From positions 3,410,001 to 3,474,000 of the forward strand of contig QYRS01000001.1 in NCBI GenBank assembly GCA_006503535.1: a DNA stretch of 64,000 nucleotides, written 5' to 3'. Source of the stretch: Arthrinium phaeospermum. Lineage: Eukaryota; Ascomycota; Sordariomycetes; Amphisphaeriales; Apiosporaceae. Both the position numbers and the translations under genes were made by a program. Positions within the stretch are counted from its first letter, which is position 1; each line of letters begins with the position of its first letter. The notes under the pieces were generated by a model that did no database searches, was not told the origin of the DNA, and was given only the letters and a program-made list of their open reading frames with translations. Of the stretch, positions 46,209 through 56,773 are shown one piece after another.

Positions 46209-46950
46209 CTACTCCCCCCACCTCCACACCGCCCCCTCCTCCTGCCGCGCCCGCCACTCCTCCTCGAGCATCCCGAACCAGATACTGTCGTGCCACCCCC
46301 GTCGAACCAGACGTCCTCGCGCACGCGCGACTCGCGCGCGAACCCCAGCCGCTCGTACCGTTGTAGCTGAAGGCCCTCAGCGTCACGCGGTGCAGGTTCG
46401 CCATCCGGAACGCGAACCCCAGCCCCCACTCGACGGCCTCGCCCCCGTACCCCCTACCCCAGTGCGATTGGAGTATGTCGATGGTCAGGTAGCAGCCGCG
46501 GTGCTTGGCCCATTTGCTGGCCGTGGCGGCGTCGCCGTTGGCTTCGAGCACGAGGATGCCGACGGGGGTCGGCTTCTTCTCCTTCGTCGGTGGCGTGGTG
46601 GTGGTTCTTGATGTCGCTGTTGCTGCGTCAGGGGCAGCGGGTGCGGTCGCCTCATACGGCGGTTTCGCGTCATGTTCGTCGCCAGGCGAGGGTTTCAGGC
46701 AGACGACCACGCCAAACAGGGCTTCGAGCACCTCCTTCTTGTACTTCTGGCTCGTTGCTTTGTTCTCGGGTGTCGTCAGCCGGTACGAAAGCCCCGACTG
46801 CGCGAACATGTTTCCCTGCACGGCGTGAAAGAAGGCTTCGTCTTCGAGCGTGTCCTCGGGGGCCCGGTAGATCAGACGAGGGGAATGGAAGGCGTCGATT
46901 GGCTTCCCGGTGATACGGAGGGGTTGATACTGGAATGTAGGAACAGACAT
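46209..46950 (-). CDS. GNAT-family N-acetyltransferase, frame broken near the end
   Basis: Cytosolic acetyl-CoA-dependent acetyltransferase of the RimJ/RimL type. From the ATG at 46950: LRITGKPIDAFHSPRLIYRA, then PVGILVLEANGD, and the acetyl-CoA-binding core TIDILQSHWGRGYGGEAVEW, with GRGYGG as the phosphate-binding loop. FAFRMANLHRVTLRAFSYN follows. A Pro/Ala/Thr-rich insert of about 50 residues lies between the first strands. After FSYN the family sequence continues in other frames as YERLGFARESRVREDVWFDG and WHDSIWFGMLEEEWRAR, ending in TAG at 46211-46209. A few bases appear to be lost near 46360 and one near 46290. The uncorrected frame instead runs to 46162 with Gly/Val-rich residues. 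Confidence 0.7.
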
Positions 46951-47717
46951 GACAGAGACGAGCTTGGTGTCAGGGCCACGAGGGATGTGGATTGAGTGAT
47001 TGTGAGCGTTTCGGATAAGGCTGTGTAGTATAGATGCTTGCAGTACTGAATTGACTTGTTCTCTTGAGATGATGTGGTCACTTCCCTTTTGTGGGTTGCC
47101 TCGCTATATATATGCTTTGCAAGCGGAGTGAGAAATCTTGTTCCATAAGAGACTCGCGGCCAATGCCCTTAGGTACGCCGCTAAACAGGCCTTCGACTCA
47201 TACCAGGGATGCCAGTGAGTAATTCGACATCACCGAGCGGGATTGCAATCCATCAAGGCACAGGCATATCATATCCCAAAGACCTACAGCTTGTAGATCT
47301 AGTCAGACACTGCCGGCTCAAACGCTCCATAGACTCAGAGCAAACACGCCAATCAGCGATACACCGTTGGCCCCCTATTGTCGGTGACAGTGACTTAGTG
47401 AAATATTACTGCATCAATAGCTAATGCCATCATGACTTCAGTTGGACTGGATTCAAAATTTGGATCATGGAGGGAAGAAGTGATTATGATTCATTATGGT
47501 TCGCGTCAAACTAGCGCCGTGCTGACGGCTTTACACCGACGACAAAACGCTCGTCCAATTGAGCGTGCTCAATCCAAACTGGTACTTACTATCGGCAATA
47601 TCACCCTCAAAGTCGATGTGAGCTATGCGAGGCGTATTGGCTGTCCTCATAATAGTACAAAAATGGGAGAAGGAGTGATGTTTCACGTAGTGATAGTACA
47701 AGACAGTAGCGCGCGTA
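46951..47717. other. Intergenic, no gene recognised
   Basis: Contains the promoter of the acetyltransferase; TATATATA lies near 47105, about 155 nt upstream of its ATG. The rest has short frames only. Confidence 0.45.
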
Positions 47718-48430
47718 CTATCCGAGGACAATCTGACCACCAGGCCCGTAGATAGATCCGTGGATCACGAGGCCGGCAGTGCCACCGCTGGCCGTGCAGC
47801 TTCCTGCCCTCGCTGTCCACATAGAGCCTGCGACGTGTTTGTAGCCCCAGACGTGGATCTTGTACTCGACCGGGGGCGGGGCTGGTCTCGTCGAAGTCAC
47901 AAAAGATGCCCTCGCCCCAGAAGAGGTAGAACATGCCCTGGCGCTCGTAGATATAGCTACCTTCCTACGCCTGCGTGCTGGCGGGCTGAAAGGCGATCAG
48001 CTTGTAGGTCAGTCACACCGGGCGCCCGCTTGGGGCTGTCGGCCGTCAGAGGTACCTGGTGGATGTCGCCCAAGAAGGGGCCCAAGTTCGTGGCTCAGCC
48101 GTTCCCGGCCCGCATCATGTTGGCGTCGATGGCGTTGAAGGTGTCGCCGTTCTTGGACGAGATATCCGTCGCGCCATGGTCTGTCCAGGTGCCGATCTCC
48201 ATGGCGGGCGTGGTGTAGTATCCTATCACCAAGTTCTGCACAGCGAATGGGGAGTCGGTGTAATACATTACGCACTGGTCGCCGACCTTCTGCACACCAG
48301 GAGCCTAGTATGTATCATTGAGCTTTGTTTCGAAGATGTCCGGATCTTCTGTGATGGGATGGTCGACTGCCATCTTACAGGGGACCTCCTCGGCTCCATC
48401 TTGGACGGGTGCACCCTTTGCCAGGATCAC
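47718..48430 (-). pseudogene. GH43 arabinan endo-1,5-alpha-L-arabinosidase relic
   Basis: Minus-strand remnants of a secreted plant-cell-wall arabinanase. APGVQKVGDQCVMYYTDSPF, GTWTDHGATDISSKNGDTFN and AIDANMM match the GH43 core closely. After an in-frame TGA come LGPFLGDIHQVPL, then MFYLFWGEGIFCDFDE and EYKIHVWGYKHVAGSMW in other frames, and YGPGGQIVLG at the end. A TAG stands directly before APGVQ where a Trp codon is expected, and a TGA follows AGNG. Together with several frame changes these nonsense codons make this a true pseudogene, not one explained by homopolymer errors alone. No convincing signal peptide or first blade was found upstream. Confidence 0.75.
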
Positions 48431-49116
48431 CATGGGAACGGGGAGGAGCCGACTACTTGGGATCTGGAATGGAGTTGGGCCAGCTCTGATGCGATTCGTA
48501 CATATTGGTGGTTTTCTGGCTTGACCGGGTTGAGAGCTGCGATCTGGGCCGGTTTTCAGGGAGCCGCAATCTGAGTGTTTGCGACGAGCGGTCAGCTGCT
48601 CTCGGTACGGCGGCCACTGGGCCTTCTATCCCGTCATGTTTAGTGCACTTGGTTCTAACGCGACGCCCAGCACCTCATACGAAAGTCGATAACAGTCGAA
48701 ACCATACTTCTTTCAATTGCGACTAGTCTTACTCGATGCCAGCTATCTTTCAACCCGATTTCCCCCCGACGGGAACCAACGCTGGCCTCAATTAGGGGAG
48801 GTGCACCAGCGAGAACAACTCTCCGGGATCATTGGACAGATTACATGTACATGTACATCACCAGACACCAATGGCATAAACAAGCGAACAAGGTATCATC
48901 TTGGTATAACAAATGGTTATTCGAGTCAATTAGGGTCATTACGGGTTATGGTAGTACTGTCGTCTAGTTCCATCAGTATGCTTCCAGGTCATTCCGAATC
49001 CACCAACCCCTACACGCAGCTGATATGATAGCGGCGAAATGGAGCTCCGCGGCCCGACATGAAGCAACGAGTGCCCTTAGCACTGCACCGGGTTCCCTGC
49101 TCGCATTTCCTGCCCT
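48431..49116. other. Intergenic, no gene recognised
   Basis: It may include eroded 5' parts of the GH43 relic. ATGTACATGTACATG near 48844 is a short simple repeat. No other feature seen. Confidence 0.4.
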
Positions 49117-49443
49117 TCATGACGCCATGGATCCGGATACGGCAAACGCCATTCTCTCCCGTGCACTTGCCCTCCGCACCTTGTCGAAAGCTTCGGCTAC
49201 CTCCTCGTGATCCTCGTGATCCTCGGCCTTGGTGGCGAGTGTGGGAGTGGCAGCAGTCCAAATGGTCGGCGTGACGATGTGTGTGGGAGGTGCCGGGAAG
49301 GTCTGCGAGATGATGGCGGGCTTCGTGGGCAGTATGGCCGTTACAGAATCTGTGATTGTGGTGGCATCCTCGTCGTTGACGGTGGGCAAGGCCAGGCTAA
49401 GGCCGGCGAGGCCCAAGAGAGTGGCGGTCTGACGGAAGTGCAT
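49117..49443 (-). CDS. Small secreted protein, unknown function
   Basis: Intact 108-aa single-exon frame beginning MHFRQTATLLGLAGLSLALP, a clear signal peptide with likely cleavage soon after. The mature part is Thr/Ala/Pro-rich (TDSVTAILPTKPAIISQTFP) with a short acidic/His stretch (KAEDHEDHEEVAEAFDK). It lacks cysteines, so it does not fit the typical Cys-rich effector pattern. No family recognised. The gene lies on the same strand as its downstream neighbour, the GH43 relic. Confidence 0.6.
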   Translation of the reverse strand: MHFRQTATLLGLAGLSLALPTVNDEDATTITDSVTAILPTKPAIISQTFPAPPTHIVTPTIWTAATPTLATKAEDHEDHEEVAEAFDKVRRASARERMAFAVSGSMAS

Positions 49444-50321
49444 TGTGACTGGTTGAATTGACTGAAGAGAAGATACGATTGGTAAAGGTAATCAAGCCAA
49501 AGAGTGACAAATGATGATGGTGATGATGTTGTGGTGTAGCGAGCTGCTTGTGTGGGTGGTATGAAGAGATGAGAGAGAGATGTGGTGGAAGAGTTGCTGG
49601 CCAGGCCGGGTATTTATGGCCAACGCAGCTGGGAGCGTTCCCCAACATGATGCACCTTGTTGAGAGGTGCAGACAGGAAGAAATGTGTTGGGACTGTGCT
49701 CTTTCCGTTGCAATGGGGCCATGATGCAGTGTATGACACCAAGATCGGGTCAGGTTGCGTGTTGGCGACACCGAGGGAAGGAAGGAGACGCCCTCACCCT
49801 AGGGCCCTTTGCTCCGCAGCTCACAAACTTGAGCGTTTCGTCTGGGAATTGATGAGGAGTGCAAAGGCCAGGCACCCGCACTTGCCAATTCAGAAGCTGC
49901 TGCGTTCTCACATGTCGTCATCCAACAAATCGAGCCCTGGCCATAAGAGGACTGCTCGTGCTGCATGCGACGGATACTAGATGCCCAACAACGATATCTC
50001 AGGAAGGCGCTCGCTGTCTTTACCACCCAGGGTATCGCAGCTTGTCTGACCACCGCTGATGCCACGTCTGTTGCAGAGCAGACGTGAACTGCCATTGACT
50101 CCCAATATTGTGGACACTGCGAAATCTCATTCAAATGACTAAGAGTGTTCAGCGATACATGTAATTAATAGGGTCTGGCTACGGTGACTTGCTATGAGAA
50201 CGCAATCCAGACAAGGCCTACTTCCAGAACGTGGAGTTCGTAGCAAGAGCACTTGACGCCTGATGGTGAATTCCCCACGTGGGGACTTCAAGGTACATAG
50301 TTCCAGAAGGATCGCACGCTC
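49444..50321. other. Intergenic, no gene recognised
   Basis: Promoter of the small secreted protein on one side and the 3' flank of the 1357-aa gene on the other. Short frames only. Confidence 0.5.
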
Positions 50322-53300
50322 TTAAGCATTCATGTGCTTTGCTACCGCGGCAGCTTCCGTTTCCAAAGCAGCAACCAGGTCCCGCTGCTCCCTCTTCCAC
50401 TCCAGTGCCATTTCCCGCACCATTTCATCTTCGCTGCGCAGCCACGTGCCCACCATCTCGCCTAGTCTACCAGCCAGGCGCCGCTTCTCCACGACTTTGG
50501 GGTTGGGCTTGTCCTTGTCCTCCTTGTCGTCTGCAACCTTGGTGACAAAGCTCTTGCCGACTCGGATAAGATGCATCGCGACCGACACCTGCACCAAACT
50601 GAGTGCAGACGATGTGTTGCCACTCGTAACAGTAGTTGCAGTTGTAGCAGTATCAGTTGTTGTTGCCAGTTGCCCGAGATGCAACGCCACCCGTAGCTGT
50701 TCCTCATCGTTGACCATGTATCCATCACAGTTCTTGGCCTCTTCGGCGATCTTGTGCCACTGGAGGTGATTGCCACCCTCAAGCAGCGTCTGCATCGTCC
50801 CCCGCAGCGACATAGCGTACTCCCCACAAGCCCCATCAATCTCTTGTCCACTAGTGACCCCAGTAAAAGGGTTCAACCATAGATGCAGCGTCATAGTAGA
50901 CGGCAGCAGCGAGTGCACCCCTTCTCTCCTGTACGCCTCCTTCTTGGCCGTGACCAGGGCCGCCATTCTCTCTAGGACCACGCGGCCCTTGCTGTTCCAA
51001 TCCGAGAAGACCTTCTCCCTGTGCGCCCCCTTTGGCCCCAAGATTGTGCGACCCGTGGGCGGGCGGTACGTCCTCGCGATCTCGTTCCAGCCGTCGACAT
51101 GACTCTCGTAGTCCCCGAGCAGCACGGCGCACTGTTCGGTCAGCATATCGAGAAGTCTCGGCAGTGCGATGTCGTCCGTTTCCGCGCTGTCGAGGAACCG
51201 CATCGTCGCGCGCACGCCGTAGAAGAGATCGGAGTCGTAGACGCGCAGAAAATGGGCCACGTCCGGCTGTTTTCGCAGCTCCGCGTTCGACCAAAGTGCG
51301 GCGCTGAATTGACGCAGCGCCGCCGGACGGTCGAAGTACCACACGGTGTATTTATGGAACGTCTCCAGCGCCGACAATGGCATGAGCTTCCAGTATCGTT
51401 GCAAAGGTTCTGTCCAAGCTTCCGGGAGCGTGGGGATTTCCGGAAGATCACCAACCGAGACAGGGGCGTCGTGCTTGAGTAGGAAGACCTCCATCCACCG
51501 CCGATGCTCCGCGACGGAGGCTTGCCAGAGGGGCCAGACGATGCGGTCGGCATACATAGAGACCAAGCCACTGGATCGGCTGTTTGGGGCAACGTTTCCA
51601 AGCCCATCTCGCATCAGGATCTCCCTGAGCAACGCCTCGTTGTCCTCGGAGACTTCGGGCACCTCCCGGCTCAGGAGTGCGGCCTCCCAATCGAGATGCA
51701 GGCGCGCTCTGACACTGGCCGCGACCGGGATGACAGTCTCAATGGCGGTCAAGACCTTCATGGCCAAGGGGTTGCTCTCCCACTTCCCATCTTCTCCGGG
51801 ACCCAGCTTCGTCAGCACGTTGCAGATACTCTGCAGCGTCGCGATCCGGATGTCGCGGTGCGTGGCGACCTGGAACAGGTCGGCGAGCACCTCAACCGCC
51901 GCCTCGACCGAGATGTAGTCCGCGTTGTCCAGGAGCTGAGCCAGATGCTTCACGGTCGTCACCTTGACCAGCGACTTGGACGGCGCGTGCTTGGCCGGCT
52001 CCGCCTCGCCGACCTTCACGAACGACTGCTCCTCGAGCTTCTCCCCGATGCCCCGGGCCAGTCCGAAGAGGACGGCCTGCGCGTCCTGGGCCGGCAGCCG
52101 CTTCAGGTACCCCGTCGACAAGAACTGCCGGTGCCAGGAGCTCGCGTCGGGCCGCTCGAGGATCGTCTCGAGAATCAGGTCGTGCGCCAACTTCGGGTCG
52201 TCGGATTCGGCTAGCTGTAGTAAAGCCGTGTAAGAAATGCTCTCCAAAAGACGATCTGCCTTTTCCCGATCCTTTCGCGCCCGTCTCTTGTAGTCGGCTT
52301 CCAGCAGGGCCTTGGCGGCAACGGCCAGCGTGGTAGGTGGGAGGCCGCCAGTGTAGAGCGCGATCGCGCCTGTAATGTAGGTCAAGAAGTGGGGGCCTAG
52401 TGAGTCGACCATCTTCATGGTCCGCTCCCACACGACCGTAAAGACGTCGGCGCCGGAGACCCTTAGGTGTTTCTGGACATAGTACAATCGATTGAATCGA
52501 TGTTTGAAAACGGAACTAAACAAATCTCGCACGGACGACCAATCAGGCTCGTGGAAGGACGGCTCTGCCTTGGCTGTTTCGTAACACCCTTGGAGCGTAA
52601 GGAGGATCTCATCTGCGGCGTCCATTCTTTTTACCACGTCTTCCAGCGTCCAGCCTGCTGGAATATCCTCAGGAATGCCGGACAAGAGTTCGATTCCCTC
52701 TCTCGTTGCCACAATACCACGCTCAAATATGACTTTGACAGTCAAAGGGTCGCGTACAAAGCGCTGCTGCCATGTAATCGTATCCGCGTATAGCCCCAAG
52801 TCCCCACTCGCGACGGCCAATGCCGCCGCCCCCTTGGCAAGCTGGGCTCGGTGGTGCTGGTCTCTTGCTGCCCCGGACTTCTTGCGGAGGCTGCCGACAG
52901 CAACGACCGTCTTGCTTTGGATCTCGGCATCTTCGCGTTGGAGCATGGTAAGCAGAAGGTCGACGTTGAAGTTCTTCTGCTGCAGCATGTCGGAAAGTGC
53001 AAGAAGCGAAATTGATGGCCTCGCATCGGGAGGACTTAGGAAGCTGTAATCTGGGTTGGCATCCAGTAGCTTCTTCAATAGCCCAATGGTCTTCTGCGGC
53101 TCGACTGCCACCAGCTTTTCAAACAGCTCATAGGGCCATTGCTGCTTGGCCAATACGCGGAGGTCCTGCGCAGTGTCGATGTCGATGCCCTTCTCGGGTA
53201 CGTGGAGGCAATAAAGCCGCAACAGTGGCCACCTGAGATCATCGCGGAGTTTGGTCATCCTATTCCGGCAGTCTCGCCCTATTGTCGTGGCACCTCCGCT

Positions 53301-54395
53301 GCCGAGGCCCCATCGCAGTCCCTGAGCTATCATCTTCTCGTGCTGCGGGGTAGGCTCTCTCATCCAGAGGCTGAAGAGTCTGTGCCAGATGAGGCGCAGT
53401 TTGGGGCTGGCTCGGAGTCTCGGCTTGGCGTCGGCCAGATCCATGGCGAGAACGACAAGGTCATGCATCTCCGTCTTCGGCGCGCGTTTCCTCTCCATTC
53501 TGTGGTAGACGCTCCAGAGAATGTCGAGCTCGTCCAGCTCGCTCTGCCACCACTTGTCCTGGAACGTCCCATCGACCCGGCCCCGCAGCAGACGCAGCGC
53601 GAACGCCATGGACGCAGATATATGGCGAACCTCGGTGGGCATAGAAGGCTCCTTAGTAACACATATAGTAACGAACTTTCGAATGTTGTCATCAGCAGCG
53701 ATGCGACCATGCAGCATCTCGATCACCTGCGTCTGCATCCATGCGCCGAGACGGCCCTCGATTCGTTTGTAGTGGCAGCCGACATAGAGCGGGTTCGACT
53801 TGTCCTGGGATCGCATGAGCTCGCTGAGGAAGTCGTAAGAGCAAGCGCGGACCATGCGGGCGTAGTTGTGCTGTATGTGCCGCTTGTCCGGGCTCGGGCA
53901 GTCGCTGGTGTGGTGTGTGGGCACCAAGGCCCGTAAGAGGTCGGCGACCGCCGCGGCGTGCTGCGCCGGCTTGTTCAACTTGCGGCTACCCCAGCTGATC
54001 GCGTTGGCCAACTCTTTGACGTCGTCCACGGAGCTTCGCGTGAACAAGTCCACGAGGCCGACGGTGCCGCCCAGGGACGTCCATATCCCTTCCCAGAGGG
54101 TCGGGTCGGCTAGCCGGCAGCCCAGCTGCTTGATGGCAATCTTTCGCATACTGCAAGACGCAGCTGCTTTCTCGCCCACCAGGCATAGACCCAAGAGCTC
54201 GGGCGATCTTGACCAGGTAAGAAGGGTGGTCAATAGAGGCTGTGATACAGACTCCGATTTCACATGGCGCAGAAGCCCCTCGCCTATCTCGAGATCCGAG
54301 AGACCCTGTTGTCTCAGTTCGTTGAGATAGGGCACAACCTTATCCGGGTCGAGATACATCAGGCCTGCTGGGCCCGTAGTCAATTGGGCTGCCAT
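50322..54395 (-). CDS. Large conserved fungal protein, probable alpha-helical solenoid
   Basis: A 1357-aa single-exon gene with an ATG at 54395 (MAAQLTTGPAGLMYLDPDKV) and no interruption over 4 kb. The sequence is rich in Leu, Ala, Arg, Glu and Lys and is predicted by eye to be almost all helix. There are many amphipathic segments of HEAT/ARM type (LLTMLQREDAEIQSKTVVAV, AAVEVLADLFQVATHRDIRI) but no catalytic motif, membrane segment or signal peptide. A Thr-rich low-complexity stretch (TTTDTATTATTVTSGNTSS) lies near residue 1260, and a charged coiled-coil-like tail ends the protein. I do not recognise a characterised homologue. A scaffold or transport-adaptor role would be a guess. Its clean frame contrasts with the broken accessory genes and shows that coding sequence can be read correctly over long distances here. 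Confidence 0.85.
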   Translation of the reverse strand: MAAQLTTGPAGLMYLDPDKVVPYLNELRQQGLSDLEIGEGLLRHVKSESVSQPLLTTLLTWSRSPELLGLCLVGEKAAASCSMRKIAIKQLGCRLADPTLWEGIWTSLGGTVGLVDLFTRSSVDDVKELANAISWGSRKLNKPAQHAAAVADLLRALVPTHHTSDCPSPDKRHIQHNYARMVRACSYDFLSELMRSQDKSNPLYVGCHYKRIEGRLGAWMQTQVIEMLHGRIAADDNIRKFVTICVTKEPSMPTEVRHISASMAFALRLLRGRVDGTFQDKWWQSELDELDILWSVYHRMERKRAPKTEMHDLVVLAMDLADAKPRLRASPKLRLIWHRLFSLWMREPTPQHEKMIAQGLRWGLGSGGATTIGRDCRNRMTKLRDDLRWPLLRLYCLHVPEKGIDIDTAQDLRVLAKQQWPYELFEKLVAVEPQKTIGLLKKLLDANPDYSFLSPPDARPSISLLALSDMLQQKNFNVDLLLTMLQREDAEIQSKTVVAVGSLRKKSGAARDQHHRAQLAKGAAALAVASGDLGLYADTITWQQRFVRDPLTVKVIFERGIVATREGIELLSGIPEDIPAGWTLEDVVKRMDAADEILLTLQGCYETAKAEPSFHEPDWSSVRDLFSSVFKHRFNRLYYVQKHLRVSGADVFTVVWERTMKMVDSLGPHFLTYITGAIALYTGGLPPTTLAVAAKALLEADYKRRARKDREKADRLLESISYTALLQLAESDDPKLAHDLILETILERPDASSWHRQFLSTGYLKRLPAQDAQAVLFGLARGIGEKLEEQSFVKVGEAEPAKHAPSKSLVKVTTVKHLAQLLDNADYISVEAAVEVLADLFQVATHRDIRIATLQSICNVLTKLGPGEDGKWESNPLAMKVLTAIETVIPVAASVRARLHLDWEAALLSREVPEVSEDNEALLREILMRDGLGNVAPNSRSSGLVSMYADRIVWPLWQASVAEHRRWMEVFLLKHDAPVSVGDLPEIPTLPEAWTEPLQRYWKLMPLSALETFHKYTVWYFDRPAALRQFSAALWSNAELRKQPDVAHFLRVYDSDLFYGVRATMRFLDSAETDDIALPRLLDMLTEQCAVLLGDYESHVDGWNEIARTYRPPTGRTILGPKGAHREKVFSDWNSKGRVVLERMAALVTAKKEAYRREGVHSLLPSTMTLHLWLNPFTGVTSGQEIDGACGEYAMSLRGTMQTLLEGGNHLQWHKIAEEAKNCDGYMVNDEEQLRVALHLGQLATTTDTATTATTVTSGNTSSALSLVQVSVAMHLIRVGKSFVTKVADDKEDKDKPNPKVVEKRRLAGRLGEMVGTWLRSEDEMVREMALEWKREQRDLVAALETEAAAVAKHMNA

Positions 54396-54970
54396 TATTG
54401 CGAATCGATGAAAGGGGGGGTATGATGTATGGTGTGGCTATCTCAATTGAGGCACTGGGGAGGAGGGGAAAGAACGATACTTATGCGCCGCATATCATAT
54501 CATACGATGCTCGTGATGCTGGCAAGTGTTGTTCTGATTAGCACTGCTGCCTGGCTCGCCGAGCCCCTGTAATCACACCGGCGAGACTTGCGCCTGTGAT
54601 GCTAAACGAGACGCTACAGCGGCGCATCCTTTGGCTATTGGCCTAGAGGAGCTTCGGGGCTTAGCTGGCCCCGCAGCACAGCTGACGATTGGGGAAGAGG
54701 AAGACCTGCAGTCAGCGACTCAACTGATACGAGATTCCACCAGTGTAATTCCGTCGAAATTTGCTAAGAATGCGAATGATTGGAATGCAACGTGGTATTG
54801 ATCATAGTCTTAGCCGATGATAAGAGCTGCCGGTCCTGCTGTCGCAGTGTCGCAAAGAGACAGCGCAGGAGATGCTGTACAGGGACTGCGCCTAAAATTG
54901 AATCAATTGATGGTAGTTGGCTCCTAAGCCCCCCAATCACCCCCTGCGACGCTATTTTACTCCGCTAAAA
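54396..54970. other. Promoter region upstream of the 1357-aa gene
   Basis: Intergenic stretch between the 1357-aa gene's start and the 3' end of the D-threonine-aldolase-type gene. No gene recognised. Confidence 0.5.
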
Positions 54971-56074
54971 CTATTGCACCTTGCCGCGTGAGTCAACCGC
55001 CCAGATCTCCTTGACGACCCCGTTCCGGTAAGCGTAGTAAAAGTCATGCAGATTGATGGTCGGGTCGATGTGACTGGGAATCATCTCCACCACGTCGCCG
55101 ACGTCGAGGTCCGGCGTGCCCTCCTCCCACATCAGCGACCCCTGCTCGTCGCCAAGCACGCCGTACGCGTACCGCGCGTCCTTGCACTCGGCCAGCCCGC
55201 TGTCCGTCGTGAGAGACTTGAGGCCCGCGTCGATGGTGACGGCGCGGGGCCCCTGCCGGCTCACGACGGTCGACAGGATGGTCAGGCTGTTGCCGTAGTG
55301 CCGCCCCACGGCGTTGCGGTAGTCCGTGTCCATGAAGATGAAGGAGCCCGGCTGCACTTCGGTAACCCCCGGGACGGTGATGCAGAACTCGGCCGTGCCC
55401 GTCCCGCCCGTCGTGACGACCTGGATGTCGTGGCCGGCCTGCCGCAGCGCGTCGGCCGTCTCCGTCAGGGTCTTCATCGACGCGAGGCACTGCTGCTCGC
55501 GATCGGCCCGGTCGTGGAGGTGCTGCAAGTGCCCCTCGTAGCCCTGGACACCGATGATCTTTAGGTGCTTCAGCCCGCCAATGTGCCGCGCCAGCGTGAG
55601 CGCGGGCTCACCAGCAGCTACGCCCGTGCGGTGCAGCCCGACGTCGAGGTCGACCAGCACGGAGATGGGCTCCTCAATGCCCGAGGCCGCGAGCGCGTCA
55701 TTGATGGCCGTGGCGCCCTTTTCGTTGTCGATGACGATGCGGATCTTCCTGTGCTTCTGGTACAGGGCCACGAGCCGCTTCACCTTGACGGGCCCGATGA
55801 TCTCGCACGTGATGAGCAGGTCGTCGAACCCGGCCGCGGCGATGACCTCGGCCTCGCTCAGCTTCGCGACGCAGCCGCCCTTGGCGCCCGTGGCGGCGAG
55901 CTTCTGGGCCAAGACGGCGCTCTTGGTGGTCTTGAGGTGGGGGCGGACGTCGACGCCGGCCGGGAGCAGCTTGTCCATGAGCTTCTTGATGTTGGACTCC
56001 ATGAGATCGAGGTTCACGATCATGGAGGGGGTGTCGAGGTCGGAGACCTTGTCGCCGACTTGGGGGCTGTACAT
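54971..56074 (-). CDS. D-threonine aldolase/D-serine dehydratase-type PLP enzyme
   Basis: Fold-type III PLP enzyme (alanine racemase-like N-terminal barrel plus DSD-type C-terminal domain) acting on D-3-hydroxy amino acids. The product is 367 aa from the ATG at 56074 (MYSPQVGDK). Features in order: DLDTPSMIVNLDLMESNI; RPHLKTTKS with the Schiff-base lysine at about residue 48; VLVDLDVGLHRTGV; IGVQGYEGHLQH; TTGGTGTAEF as phosphate-binding segment; and near the end PSHIDPTINLHDFYYAYR. The metal site reads H-x-D, as in bacterial D-threonine aldolases, rather than the H-x-C of zinc D-serine dehydratases, which favours aldolase activity. The frame is open 24 codons further up but starts with GTG there; CAACTTAG just upstream resembles a splice acceptor. 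Confidence 0.85.
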   Translation of the reverse strand: MYSPQVGDKVSDLDTPSMIVNLDLMESNIKKLMDKLLPAGVDVRPHLKTTKSAVLAQKLAATGAKGGCVAKLSEAEVIAAAGFDDLLITCEIIGPVKVKRLVALYQKHRKIRIVIDNEKGATAINDALAASGIEEPISVLVDLDVGLHRTGVAAGEPALTLARHIGGLKHLKIIGVQGYEGHLQHLHDRADREQQCLASMKTLTETADALRQAGHDIQVVTTGGTGTAEFCITVPGVTEVQPGSFIFMDTDYRNAVGRHYGNSLTILSTVVSRQGPRAVTIDAGLKSLTTDSGLAECKDARYAYGVLGDEQGSLMWEEGTPDLDVGDVVEMIPSHIDPTINLHDFYYAYRNGVVKEIWAVDSRGKVQ

Positions 56075-56773
56075 CTTGTCGGTCTGAATGCGCTTATGAA
56101 CAGAGGCTAAGTTGGAACAGTAAGATTTGGTGGTTGTGGGATGCACTCTTGCATTGAGGTAGTATGCTGCAGTGACTCCAATGAGTTTTCAGCGCTCTTT
56201 TGCGTACTTCTCAAATAGCTCACCCCCCTGAGACCACATCGCATCGCGGACCGAAGTCAAGCAATTAGTCAATGGTCGCTGTAATGGCCTCAACACCAGC
56301 TCCTACGGGCTCCGAAGACGCATGTGGACAAGTGGGGTAGAGCAGAGGTCCTTGGAGATACCAAGACGCTGGTCGGCACATGCCTTGATACCCCGATACC
56401 CCTCCGCATCCTACTCCACACTTGTCGGATCACTTGCGACACTATCGGATTACCCGATAAGGCACGCCCCAGGATTTCGCGGGGTTCGCCGAGAGCCACC
56501 ATCTGCGACACGGTACGTCAATTGAATTGTAATGCAATTCCGGTCATGTAAGCTGGAGTACCTCTACGCAACATCTTCGACTGATTCCAGAAATGCCGAA
56601 CTCCATACATTAGAGGTCAGAATTAACAGGTTGACTGACATACGTTCCCTTGCGTAATTCCCTAAACAAGGCAATGTCCCACCTTGAATACCTGAGCGCT
56701 AACTCCCAATCTGTATCACAGAAGAGGTTTCTTTCACCATGTGTACCTCATCACACTCATATCGTGTACCGAA
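56075..56773. other. Intergenic, no gene recognised
   Basis: Promoter of the PLP enzyme and 3' flank of the next minus-strand gene; short frames only. Confidence 0.5.

Noticed and set aside
51504..53936. Plus-strand frames of 236 and 265 codons opposite the 1357-aa gene
   Set aside because: Antisense shadows in third-position GC-rich coding DNA.
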